DNA of 7,283 bases from Pontimonas sp. (lineage in GTDB: Bacteria > Actinomycetota > Actinomycetes > Actinomycetales > Microbacteriaceae). The stretch is from positions 1-7,283 of the forward strand of contig JAIOWV010000065.1 of the NCBI GenBank assembly GCA_021741945.1, in the 5' to 3' direction. Numbering within the stretch: position 1 is the first letter of the stretch; every line of letters begins with the position of its first letter. The position numbers and the translations under genes are program-made. The notes below the pieces were generated by a model, which saw only the letters and a program-made list of their open reading frames with translations, had not been told where the DNA came from and searched no databases. Below are positions 1 through 6,423 of this stretch, one piece after another.

Positions 1-1
1 G

Positions 2-634
2 AGAATCATTTCCCTCCTTGCGGAAAACAACGACCTGGTTCGCCAGTCAGCAGAAGCGTCGCTATCCAGCAAGGTCTCAGGGCTCAACATTGTCACAGCC
101 CCTCCTCACCGCGAAACAACCAGCTACGAGGTCCACGACGATGAGGTCTTCGCAGCAACCTCCTGGACGAGCGCCGCGGCCATTCGCCACGCGACACAAC
201 CAGCGAACCAATGGTTTCTGGGCGCCGATGGCTTAGAACCGAACACCCGTGAGCTCTGGAGGGGATTGTCTCTCGGGAGCGTGCCTGCTGCGGGTGCGCC
301 TGTCGCTGTATCAGCACGCTCTGCTGGAGCCAGCGACACTAGAGTTCTCGAAATCCATGCTGAGCCGATCACCAGCCGAGAGCTATACGCCTGGGTTCTG
401 AGCGAGATTGAGGTGATGCTCCGAAACGATTCCGCGCTAGTCGGTCGCCTCTCGCTTCGACTGATCGGGGAGGCCCTTCGGCCAGTCAACTTTCTTCACA
501 GCGTCACTGCACTGGTAAGTCGCCGACCAGCAGATGGGCCGGCCATGCTCCGGGTGAGCGCCACCGATCTCGTTGAAGAAGGCGTCCTAGCGGCAAAGGT
601 TCGCGTTCTAATCGCCGAGAGGGGTGTCCGATGA
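2..634 (+). CDS. Unidentified protein, 3' end only (start lies left of the window)
   Basis: The frame is open from the left edge to the TGA at 632-634, giving the last 210 residues of a longer protein. I do not recognise the family. The visible part starts with a polar, helix-prone stretch (fragment residues 1-30) and continues to a segment with DDEVFAATSW (46-55). It then has EPNTRELWRGLSLGSVP (79-95), which faintly resembles the sugar-nucleotide-binding loop of GT-B or exostosin-like glycosyltransferases (pattern L-W-x-x-L-x-x-G-x-x-P). The last 100 residues are mixed alpha/beta without membrane segments. An internal TTG at 266 could be called as a start, but the frame upstream reads through without a stop, so I treat that as an artefact. 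The stop overlaps the start of the following glycosyltransferase by four bases (ATGA), which points to co-translation and a shared role in glycan synthesis. A glycosyltransferase role is a guess from context and one weak motif. Confidence 0.75.
   Translation, partial: RIISLLAENNDLVRQSAEASLSSKVSGLNIVTAPPHRETTSYEVHDDEVFAATSWTSAAAIRHATQPANQWFLGADGLEPNTRELWRGLSLGSVPAAGAPVAVSARSAGASDTRVLEIHAEPITSRELYAWVLSEIEVMLRNDSALVGRLSLRLIGEALRPVNFLHSVTALVSRRPADGPAMLRVSATDLVEEGVLAAKVRVLIAERGVR
617..624 (+). promoter_or_regulatory. Strong ribosome binding site for the GT4 gene
   Basis: GAGAGGGG lies six bases before the ATG at 631 and inside the end of the preceding gene. It is the clearest Shine-Dalgarno sequence in the left half of the window and supports 631 as the true start despite the overlap with the upstream stop codon. 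Confidence 0.7.
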
Positions 635-1749
635 CTAATCATCCTCTCTGGAATCTTTCGCTCGCCGCTCGGCTAGCGCTCCTCAAGCCCGGGACGAAAA
701 GAATCGCTTTTCTTTATCCCAAGCCGGATGTTGGCACTTTTCGGTACCGGGCGTTCAACCCTGTCGAGGCAATCAATCGCTACAGCACAGCTCACTCAGC
801 CAGCTACTTCTTCCTCAGCGATCTCCGCGCCATTGATGACCTGAGTGAACTTGCAGACGTCCTCGTCGTCGTTCGAACACCCTTTGACGCTCCGTTGGAG
901 CGTCTCTACAGAAAATTCCGGCACCAGGGCAAGAAGATTTATTTCGACATCGATGACCTCGTGTTCAACCCAGAGTTCGCACCACTCGTTGCCGCCAACC
1001 TTGGCTACCAGCTAGAAGGCGAGCAGCTCAATCAGTGGACTGCGTTCATGACGAACATCGGCAAAGCGCTCTCGAGAGCTGATGCGGTCACCACGACCCA
1101 CTCTTTTCTGGCGGACCGAATCGCAGAGTTCACCAACAGCCCTGTCCATGTCCTTTCGAACTCGCTCAACAGCGCCCAGCTCGAAGTGTCGTCCCGACTA
1201 TCGTCGGATCAGGGACAACAAGGGCATCTCCGTATCGCCTACTTCAGCGGAAGCCCCTCACACTCACTCGATTTCGACGTCGCTCGCCATGGAATCGCTT
1301 CTTTCCTGCAGGAGTCACCAGACTCCACGTTCACAGTCGTCGGTCATTTAGAGCTTCCGAGCGAGCTTCGCGCGTTAGGAAGTCGGGTGCGGTCGCTTCC
1401 GTTCATGGATTTCCTCGCAATGCAGGAACTTCTTGGCCAGTGCGATGTCAACATCGTGCCCCTTCAACAGAGCGTCTTCACGCACTCCAAGTCGGAGCTT
1501 AAATACTTTGAAGCCGCGGCCGCATCAACAATCACCCTGGCGTCAGCGTCCCCTCTGTTCTCCCGGGTTATCACCCACGGCGCAAACGGAATTCTCGCTT
1601 ACGCTGACGAGTGGGCATCAGCGCTTCACGCGATCGCCGCGATGGATCTTCCCGCTCGCTCCGCCATGGCCCAAGCAGCAAAGGACCACGCCGAGAAGAC
1701 CTACTCTCCCTCTGCCCTGTTCGCCCAATTAGAGGCAATCTTCGGATAG
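631..1749 (+). CDS. GT4-like (GT-B fold) glycosyltransferase
   Basis: A 372-residue soluble protein, a usual length for a single-module GT-B glycosyltransferase. Such enzymes move a sugar from a nucleotide donor to a growing lipid-linked glycan on the inner face of the membrane. Visible motifs are FRYR at 37-40 in the N-terminal domain, YFDIDDLVF at 104-112, YFSGSPSHSLDF at 204-215 opening the C-terminal donor-binding domain, NIVPL at 274-278, and FTHSKSELKYFEAAA at 283-297. The last takes the place of the E-x7-E region of GT4 enzymes, with the S-K-S-E-L-K-Y-F-E-A core seen in many polysaccharide-cluster members. There is no signal peptide or membrane helix. The start is fixed by a strong Shine-Dalgarno and by the four-base overlap with the preceding gene. 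It is followed after 18 bases by the DUF2142-like membrane protein, so both probably share a transcript. Donor sugar and linkage cannot be read from sequence; rhamnose is possible given rmlA and rmlC nearby. Confidence 0.88.
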   Translation: MTNHPLWNLSLAARLALLKPGTKRIAFLYPKPDVGTFRYRAFNPVEAINRYSTAHSASYFFLSDLRAIDDLSELADVLVVVRTPFDAPLERLYRKFRHQGKKIYFDIDDLVFNPEFAPLVAANLGYQLEGEQLNQWTAFMTNIGKALSRADAVTTTHSFLADRIAEFTNSPVHVLSNSLNSAQLEVSSRLSSDQGQQGHLRIAYFSGSPSHSLDFDVARHGIASFLQESPDSTFTVVGHLELPSELRALGSRVRSLPFMDFLAMQELLGQCDVNIVPLQQSVFTHSKSELKYFEAAAASTITLASASPLFSRVITHGANGILAYADEWASALHAIAAMDLPARSAMAQAAKDHAEKTYSPSALFAQLEAIFG

Positions 1750-1767
1750 GAAACTAAGCTGAGCGAC

Positions 1768-3384
1768 ATGCCTAAACACCGAGTCCAGAGCGCCGAAACA
1801 ACCGACACTTCGTCGCGGTCCTGGCGAGGCGTTATTCCCGCCGTCGCTGCGGTCGTGTTGCTCATACTCAGTTTTGGAAGCTGGGCATTCTCTTCCGCCG
1901 TGGGTAGCGCGCCGGATGATGATTACCACCTCACCAGCATTTGGTGCCAGAGCTTCGCAGGCGACACGTGCGAGGTGGATCCCGGCGGTGAGGGCGTCTA
2001 TATTCCAGAGGCCTTGCGCGAGGGCATCTACTGCTACTACCACAACCCCAATCAGAGCGCGGGGTGTCAGCCCTTCATGGATGGCACAGACCCGCGGCCC
2101 GATGTTCCCTTCGCCCACAACAACCCTGGCAGGAACCTTTACCCAGATGGGTACTACAACTTTTCGAACCTGGTCAAGACAGACAACATCGAAGCGACAG
2201 CTCTCGCCGTGCGATTCGTGAACCTGGCAATCTTCCTCGGCATGGCGATCTCCTTGTTCTTCCTACTTCCTCAGCGGTTGCGCACGACCTGGGTATGGAT
2301 GTGGGTCATAGGCCTAGTCCCGATGGGGATGTTCATCATTCCCTCCAGCAATCCAAGCTCCTGGGCCGTCACCGCAGTGGCCAGCGGATGGATTGCGTTG
2401 CTCGGCTACCTCGAATCCAGAGGCCCTCGCGCGTGGGCGCTTGGTGGAGTCTTCGTTCTAGCGGGAGTTCTCACGCTCAACGCACGAATCGACGCTGTTC
2501 TCTACCTGGGCCTGGCTTCAGTGGTTGCTGTGTGGCTCTCGCCCACCCGCGGCCGTGAACTTCTTATGAAAATCTGGCCGGGCTTCATTGTCATCGCGCT
2601 TGTCGTTGTACAGCTGATCGCTAACCCGGCCAACCTGGCACGAGTGGTGCGTGGAATCGGTCAGCGCTCCGACTCCATTGACGAACCGCTGCCCTGGACG
2701 ACATCACCCGAGGTGGCAGACGGCTCGGCGTTCGACTGGGCACTGCTGTGGAACAACCTGTGGTCAATCCCAGGCCTGTGGCTTGGGATCTTTGGTGGTT
2801 TCCCCTGGGGCTCGCTCGGCTGGCTCGATACGTCACTACCCCAGGTGGTTCTCGCAGGCACGATGACCGTGGCGCTTGGAGTGACATTCTTGGCGGTCCG
2901 TGCGGCCGACAAAAAGAAGATTGTCGGCCTGATTGCGATGCTCGGCGCAATTTGGGTTATGCCGCTCTATCTCCTGCAGCTTGGCGGCTTCCTCGCAGGT
3001 GAAGAAGTGCAACCGCGCTACCTGTTGCCCCTGATGATGGTGTTGCTTGGCACCATTGTGCTGACTAACGACGGTAGCCCGATCGTGAGTGATCGTGGGC
3101 GCCTGTGGTTCATCCTCGCCGCGTTGACAATCGCGAATGCCATCTCCCTACACACGAACATTCGCCGCTACACAACGGGAATCACCATTCAAGGGTTCAA
3201 CCTTGATAGCCCCAGGGAATGGTGGTGGCCGTTCTTCCCCGACTTCTTCGGCCCGACCTTATTGTGGGCAATCGGATCGCTTGCTTTCGGAGGCCTGTTG
3301 TGGCTGTTGCTCTTCCGAGTAGTGCCCTCGATCACCGAGAGCCTGAATCTCACGACTCACCCGAAGGAGTCGCTGAGCGTTTAG
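1768..3384 (+). CDS. DUF2142-like multi-pass membrane protein, probable GT-C type glycosyltransferase
   Basis: A 538-residue polytopic membrane protein with about ten to twelve hydrophobic segments; clear ones lie near 22-42, 146-167, 174-192, 197-213, 224-238, 243-257, 270-286, 359-376, 384-405, 417-433, 446-461 and 497-517. After the first helix comes a roughly 100-residue, probably extracytoplasmic loop. It begins GSAPDDDYHLTSIWC (46-60) and has four cysteines (60, 68, 89, 100) that could form disulfides. An acidic cluster with a histidine straight after helix 1 (D50-D52, H54) and a late VQPRYLLPL segment (414-422) match my recollection of DUF2142 (PF09913) and, more loosely, of GT-C enzymes that use polyprenyl-phosphate sugars. 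I therefore infer a glycan-modifying role outside the membrane. The start at 1768 is the first ATG after the in-frame stop at 1749; its Shine-Dalgarno is weak (GAG at 1761-1763). The gene ends 10 bases from the oppositely oriented ATPase gene. Fold class is fairly secure, substrate unknown. Confidence 0.8.
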   Translation: MPKHRVQSAETTDTSSRSWRGVIPAVAAVVLLILSFGSWAFSSAVGSAPDDDYHLTSIWCQSFAGDTCEVDPGGEGVYIPEALREGIYCYYHNPNQSAGCQPFMDGTDPRPDVPFAHNNPGRNLYPDGYYNFSNLVKTDNIEATALAVRFVNLAIFLGMAISLFFLLPQRLRTTWVWMWVIGLVPMGMFIIPSSNPSSWAVTAVASGWIALLGYLESRGPRAWALGGVFVLAGVLTLNARIDAVLYLGLASVVAVWLSPTRGRELLMKIWPGFIVIALVVVQLIANPANLARVVRGIGQRSDSIDEPLPWTTSPEVADGSAFDWALLWNNLWSIPGLWLGIFGGFPWGSLGWLDTSLPQVVLAGTMTVALGVTFLAVRAADKKKIVGLIAMLGAIWVMPLYLLQLGGFLAGEEVQPRYLLPLMMVLLGTIVLTNDGSPIVSDRGRLWFILAALTIANAISLHTNIRRYTTGITIQGFNLDSPREWWWPFFPDFFGPTLLWAIGSLAFGGLLWLLLFRVVPSITESLNLTTHPKESLSV

Positions 3385-3391
3385 TCAGCGA
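3370..3391. terminator. Small hairpin at the convergent gene junction, possible bidirectional terminator
   Basis: A perfect 7-base inverted repeat (TCGCTGA at 3370-3376, TCAGCGA at 3385-3391) with an 8-base loop that contains the TAG stop of the membrane protein gene. It covers most of the 10-base gap between the two convergent genes. There is no T-run on either side and the stem is only moderately GC-rich, so it is not a canonical Rho-independent terminator. Its position is the main argument. Confidence 0.35.
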
Positions 3392-3394
3392 TAT

Positions 3395-4126
3395 CTAGTC
3401 GAGGCTCTTCTTGTAGGAAGCCACGACCGATTTGGCTTTCCCCGTGGCCATCATGGTTCCCTTTTCGATCCACGTCACGGTGTCACATATCTCTTCAACC
3501 ACTGGCATTGTGTGGGTCACCATGATGATGGTTTTGCCGCGTTTCTTGAACTCCAGGAACTTCTCAAAGCTCTTGCGCTGGAAACCTTCGTCGCCCACGG
3601 ACAAGACCTCGTCCACAACAAGGATGTCGGGGTCCACGTTGATCGCAATCGAAAAACCGAGCCGGACATACATGCCGGAGCTGTAGTTCTTCACCGGTTG
3701 GTCGAGAAACTGCTCAACCCCAGAGAAATCGACAATCTCGTCAAACTTGCCATCGATTTCTTTCTTCGACATTCCCAAAATCGAGCCGTTCAAGTAGATG
3801 TTCTCTCGGCCCGAGAGCTCAAGGTGAAATCCGGAGCCAACCTCCAGCAGTGAGGCCATCCGACCTCGATACTCAATGGTTCCGGATGTGGGCCAGTAGA
3901 TTTTGGCAAGGCACTTAAGCAGAGTCGACTTGCCAGAACCGTTCGACCCGATCAACCCGTGCGTGTGGCCCTCCATCACGTCAAAGGAAACATTCTGGAG
4001 CGCCCAAAAGTCCTCGTGCTTCGAGGTTCTGCCGCGAAGAATCGCAGACTTCAGTGTCTGATTGCGCTCGTGATACAGCCTGAACTTCTTGCTCACATCA
4101 CTGACTCGGACCGCCCAGTTGCTCAC
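3395..4126 (-). CDS. wzt: Polysaccharide ABC exporter ATP-binding subunit (Wzt-like, short form)
   Basis: This is the ATPase that powers export of a lipid-linked glycan through the neighbouring permease. With the GTG start at 4126 the protein has 243 residues. It shows all ABC signatures: Walker A GSNGSGKST (60-68), the Wzt/TagH-type MASLLEVGSGFH region (90-101), the signature SSGMY (149-153), Walker B DILVVDE (167-173), an LSVGD D-loop (175-179) and the switch histidine in THTMP (H205). An upstream ATG at 4198 keeps the frame open, but the extra 24 residues would lie inside the permease gene and are arginine-rich and unconserved in style. The GTG at 4126 forms a GTGA overlap with the permease stop and has a CGGAA motif 5-6 bases ahead. 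The protein ends just after the nucleotide-binding domain. It therefore lacks the C-terminal carbohydrate-binding domain of long Wzt proteins such as those of E. coli O8/O9a, and resembles short forms such as teichoic acid TagH cores and mycobacterial RfbE. Confidence 0.93.
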   Translation of the reverse strand: MSNWAVRVSDVSKKFRLYHERNQTLKSAILRGRTSKHEDFWALQNVSFDVMEGHTHGLIGSNGSGKSTLLKCLAKIYWPTSGTIEYRGRMASLLEVGSGFHLELSGRENIYLNGSILGMSKKEIDGKFDEIVDFSGVEQFLDQPVKNYSSGMYVRLGFSIAINVDPDILVVDEVLSVGDEGFQRKSFEKFLEFKKRGKTIIMVTHTMPVVEEICDTVTWIEKGTMMATGKAKSVVASYKKSLD

Positions 4127-4959
4127 AGTAGTTCCGCCATCTGTCGCTCTTTTTTCGAATACAACCAGACGCCGGCGCCAAAGGCGCCGATTGCCCATGC
4201 AAGCGCAATCAGGATACGAGAAAGCTCCGGCATCGCGTTGTCATACAGCAGGTTCCGGAAGATCTCGATGAATCCCTCCACGGGATTGAGCTGATAGAGG
4301 TTCAACAGCGTGACCGAGGTTCCCGCGAGTCCACCGAGGCGATCCGACTGGGTAGCAACCATGTCCACCGGATACAAAATCGGCGTCAGGTAGAACCAGA
4401 ACTGCAACACAATCGTCAGAAGATAGGACAGGTCGCGGAAGTAGACGTTGGCGATGGAGAGCACCATCGCGACTCCGACCGAGAAAAGTGCAAACACGAG
4501 CATGAAGAGGGCGAGAAGAGGGAGCCACGGCAGAACGAATGCCCCGAGCAGCGAGAGTGCCACAACGAGAACGCCCATTTCCAAAACCCAGGTGAACATT
4601 GTGGCGTTGGCGAGAGACAAGGGAAGAACGATGCGCGGGAAATAGACCTTCTGTATCAAACCGGCGTTTGCAACCAGTGAATCGACGCCAATCGTCAACA
4701 CCCGGTTAAAGAACAGCCAGGGCAACAGCCCGCACACCAACCACAATGCGTAGTTGTTGAGACCACTGGGGTCACCCACCTGAGCAGGGAGGCGGAAGAT
4801 GAAAGAAAAGATAAATGTGTAAATCAAAATCGCCGCGATGGGGTTAGCCAGCGACCAGAGCTGGCCAAGTGCAGTCCGGCGGTACTTGCCACGAACCTCC
4901 CTGTTGGTGAGGTTCTGAAGTAGCTCTCTGGAGCCCCAGATCTCTGACAGGTAGCTCAT
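4123..4959 (-). CDS. wzm: Polysaccharide ABC exporter permease (Wzm-like, ABC-2 family)
   Basis: A 278-residue ABC-2 type permease forming the membrane channel for the lipid-linked glycan, working with the ATPase encoded next. The amino-terminal amphipathic segment SRELLQNLTNREVRGKYRRT (10-29) before the first helix is typical of Wzm/TagG proteins. About six membrane segments follow near 37-56, 71-90, 108-142 (a long region, probably including a re-entrant part), 145-171, 178-198 and 245-267. FWFYLTPILYPVDM (187-200) and LYQLNPVEGFIEIFRN (221-236) are the conserved C-terminal blocks of the family. I chose the ATG at 4959, which overlaps the thymidylyltransferase stop as ATGA. An upstream start at 5046 would add 29 residues read out of frame from the preceding gene. 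No Shine-Dalgarno is visible ahead of 4959, so translation probably depends on ribosomes terminating on rmlA. It overlaps wzt by four bases. Confidence 0.93.
   Translation of the reverse strand: MSYLSEIWGSRELLQNLTNREVRGKYRRTALGQLWSLANPIAAILIYTFIFSFIFRLPAQVGDPSGLNNYALWLVCGLLPWLFFNRVLTIGVDSLVANAGLIQKVYFPRIVLPLSLANATMFTWVLEMGVLVVALSLLGAFVLPWLPLLALFMLVFALFSVGVAMVLSIANVYFRDLSYLLTIVLQFWFYLTPILYPVDMVATQSDRLGGLAGTSVTLLNLYQLNPVEGFIEIFRNLLYDNAMPELSRILIALAWAIGAFGAGVWLYSKKERQMAELL
4173..4189. repeat. All-GC hairpin near the end of the permease gene
   Basis: CGGCGCC at 4173-4179 and GGCGCCG at 4183-4189 form a perfect 7-base GC-only stem with a 3-base loop, about 47 bases ahead of the ATPase GTG start. 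It encodes an Ala/Gly-rich part of the last permease helix (GAFGAG), so codon content may explain it. No T-run follows on either strand, so it is unlikely to be a terminator. Confidence 0.4.
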
Positions 4960-5819
4960 CGCTGCAAAAGCCGGTCCAAGTAAGTGCCATAGCCGCTCTT
5001 GCGAAGCGGAACAGCAAGCTCGGCTAGCTGCGCATCGGAGATCCACCCAGCCCTCCAGGCAATTTCTTCAATGCAACCGATCTTGAGCCCCTGGCGCTCT
5101 TCAATCACACGCACATACTCCGAGGCCTGCATCATCGACTCGAACGTCCCGGTGTCCAACCACGCCACCCCGCGGTCGAGAACCTGAACCCGCAGCGAAC
5201 CCTGCTGCAGGTAGTGCTCGTTCACCGCGGTGATTTCAAGCTCGCCCCGAGCGCTTGGGGTAATCGAGCGCGCGACATCAACAACACTCGAGTCGTAGAA
5301 ATACAGGCCGGGGACCGCAAAGTTGCTCTTGGGTTTGGCCGGTTTTTCTTCGATGGACAGAGCTGTCATGTTGGCGTCAAACTCGACAACACCGTAGGCC
5401 TCAGGGTGGGCCACATGGGTGGCAAAAATCAGACCGCCAGAAATGCTGTGGTTCTCGCGCAGAGATTTCCCGAGCCCAGCGCCGTGGAAAATGTTGTCGC
5501 CAAGAACCAAGGCAACCGAATCGTCGCCAACAAAGTCGGCCCCAATAATGAATGCCTGGGCGAGGCCTTCTGGCTTCTCTTGAACTGCGTAAGACAGCGA
5601 AATGCCCAACGACGAACCATCCCCCAGCAGCTCTTCGAACTGGCTGTGGTGTTCGGGGGTGGAAATAATAAGGATGTCCCGAATGTCGGCCATCATGAGC
5701 GTCGACAACGGGTAATAAATCATCGGCTTGTCGTAGACCGGCATCAGTTGCTTGGAAATCGCCCGGGTGATCGGCCAGAGACGAGTTCCGCTACCGCCCG
5801 CGAGAATAATGCCCTTCAT
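4956..5819 (-). CDS. rmlA: Glucose-1-phosphate thymidylyltransferase
   Basis: First enzyme of the dTDP-L-rhamnose pathway: it makes dTDP-glucose and pyrophosphate from glucose-1-phosphate and dTTP in the cytoplasm. The 287-residue length is normal for the family. Diagnostic motifs are LAGGSGTRLWP (6-16, nucleotide-binding loop), KQLMPVYDKPMIYYPLSTLM (23-42), LGDNIFHG (106-113, with metal-binding D108), EEKP (157-160), GELEIT (192-197) and WLDTGT (220-225, with the second metal-binding aspartate). The start at 5819 is the ATG just before the glycine-rich loop. It has a GGGGAG Shine-Dalgarno eight bases upstream, while the open frame beyond it (to 6116) is the out-of-frame reading of rmlC. It follows rmlC by four bases and overlaps the permease start by four, so precursor supply and glycan export are co-transcribed. 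The family is regulated by dTDP-rhamnose feedback; nothing transcriptional is seen here. Confidence 0.97.
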   Translation of the reverse strand: MKGIILAGGSGTRLWPITRAISKQLMPVYDKPMIYYPLSTLMMADIRDILIISTPEHHSQFEELLGDGSSLGISLSYAVQEKPEGLAQAFIIGADFVGDDSVALVLGDNIFHGAGLGKSLRENHSISGGLIFATHVAHPEAYGVVEFDANMTALSIEEKPAKPKSNFAVPGLYFYDSSVVDVARSITPSARGELEITAVNEHYLQQGSLRVQVLDRGVAWLDTGTFESMMQASEYVRVIEERQGLKIGCIEEIAWRAGWISDAQLAELAVPLRKSGYGTYLDRLLQR

Positions 5820-5823
5820 CGCC

Positions 5824-6399
5824 TCAACTCCCCTGCCACACAGGGAGCCTACCCTCTTGCGACGCCTGCGCCAGGGTGGGGGCAGCTTGGTCCTTAGGCG
5901 ATAACAGCAGAGCAGAATCGGCCAGCGGGAACTCAAGCGCCACATCGCTATCCAGCGGGTTGATGGCGTGCTCCGCATGGGGCTTATAGACATCAGTGAC
6001 CAGATAGGTGACAACAGTGTTCGGCTCCAGAGCGACAAACGCGTGGCCCAGTCCAACGTCGAGCACAACCGCGTTCCGTGAGGTTGCGTCCAGATCGACG
6101 GAAGCCCAGGTTCCAAAAGTCGGAGAGCCGACCCTAATGTCGATCACAAAATCTCTAATTGCCCCTGCAACACACATCACGTATTTCGCTTGGCCGGGTG
6201 GAACATCCGCATAGTGAATGCCGCGGACTGTACCTTTTTCGGACACGGAGAGATTCGCCTGAACGGTGTGGAAGGACAGGCCTGTGTCGTCGTGAAGGCG
6301 ATCCGCTCGGAACCACTCGACAAACTCGCCGCGATCATCGCGGTGAAGGGTGTTCGCAATCGAATAGGCGCCAGATATGGCGAGAGGCGTAATCTCCAC
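5824..6399 (-). CDS. rmlC: dTDP-4-dehydrorhamnose 3,5-epimerase
   Basis: A 191-residue cupin-fold epimerase that inverts C3 and C5 of dTDP-4-keto-6-deoxyglucose to give dTDP-4-keto-L-rhamnose, third step of dTDP-rhamnose synthesis. Conserved parts: DDRGEFVEWF (21-30), QANLSVSEKGTVRGIHY (47-63) with H62 as the expected catalytic base, PPGQAKYV (67-74) with K72, GLGHAF (116-121) with H119, TYLVTDVYKP (131-140) with Y132 as the expected acid, and LSPKD (166-170) with D170 as partner of the histidine. By recollection these correspond to H63, K73, H120, Y133 and D170 of the Salmonella enzyme. The IHYADVPPGQAKYV wording, instead of LHYQ plus a longer spacer, is typical of actinobacterial members. 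The GTG start at 6399 has only a weak AGG eight bases upstream, but no better start precedes it. It lies 24 bases after the GT2 gene and 4 bases before rmlA. Confidence 0.96.
   Translation of the reverse strand: MEITPLAISGAYSIANTLHRDDRGEFVEWFRADRLHDDTGLSFHTVQANLSVSEKGTVRGIHYADVPPGQAKYVMCVAGAIRDFVIDIRVGSPTFGTWASVDLDATSRNAVVLDVGLGHAFVALEPNTVVTYLVTDVYKPHAEHAINPLDSDVALEFPLADSALLLSPKDQAAPTLAQASQEGRLPVWQGS
5828..5833 (-). promoter_or_regulatory. Ribosome binding site deciding the rmlA start
   Basis: GGGGAG on the minus strand, eight bases before the ATG at 5819 and formed by the last codons of rmlC. It selects the ATG at 5819 over the longer open frame that runs to 6116. Confidence 0.75.
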
Positions 6400-6423
6400 G
6401 GCTGAAGCCTAGCAACCAGACAA

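Noticed and set aside
1630..1637. GCGATCGC palindrome in the GT4 gene
   Set aside because: A single octamer I noticed inside coding sequence, with no further copies spotted by eye; chance is enough.
2064..2558. 164-codon open frame within the DUF2142-like gene in another frame
   Set aside because: Its Arg/Ser/Pro-rich composition is typical of an out-of-frame reading. The overlapping frame encodes clear membrane helices.
3512..3853. Open frames on the plus strand opposite the ATPase gene
   Set aside because: They mirror the Wzt coding sequence and have no family resemblance or Shine-Dalgarno of note.
4150..4158. Run of six A on the minus strand near the end of wzm as a possible frameshift site
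   Set aside because: The frame of the run (G AAA AAA) does not give the classic A AAA AAG slippery arrangement, and the permease continues normally to its stop.
5214..5897. Long open frame (227 codons) on the plus strand opposite rmlA
   Set aside because: It is antisense to a gene with every diagnostic RmlA motif and has no recognisable domain. It is explained by the codon bias of the real gene.
5820..6116. N-terminal extension of RmlA that would fuse it to an upstream Arg/Trp-rich segment
   Set aside because: The extension is the out-of-frame translation of rmlC. A good Shine-Dalgarno and the normal RmlA start are present at 5819.
6329..6343. 15-base odd palindrome (CCGCGAT C ATCGCGG) in rmlC as a possible regulator site
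   Set aside because: It is produced by the codons for the conserved Arg-Asp-Asp-Arg-Gly stretch of RmlC and lies inside the gene.
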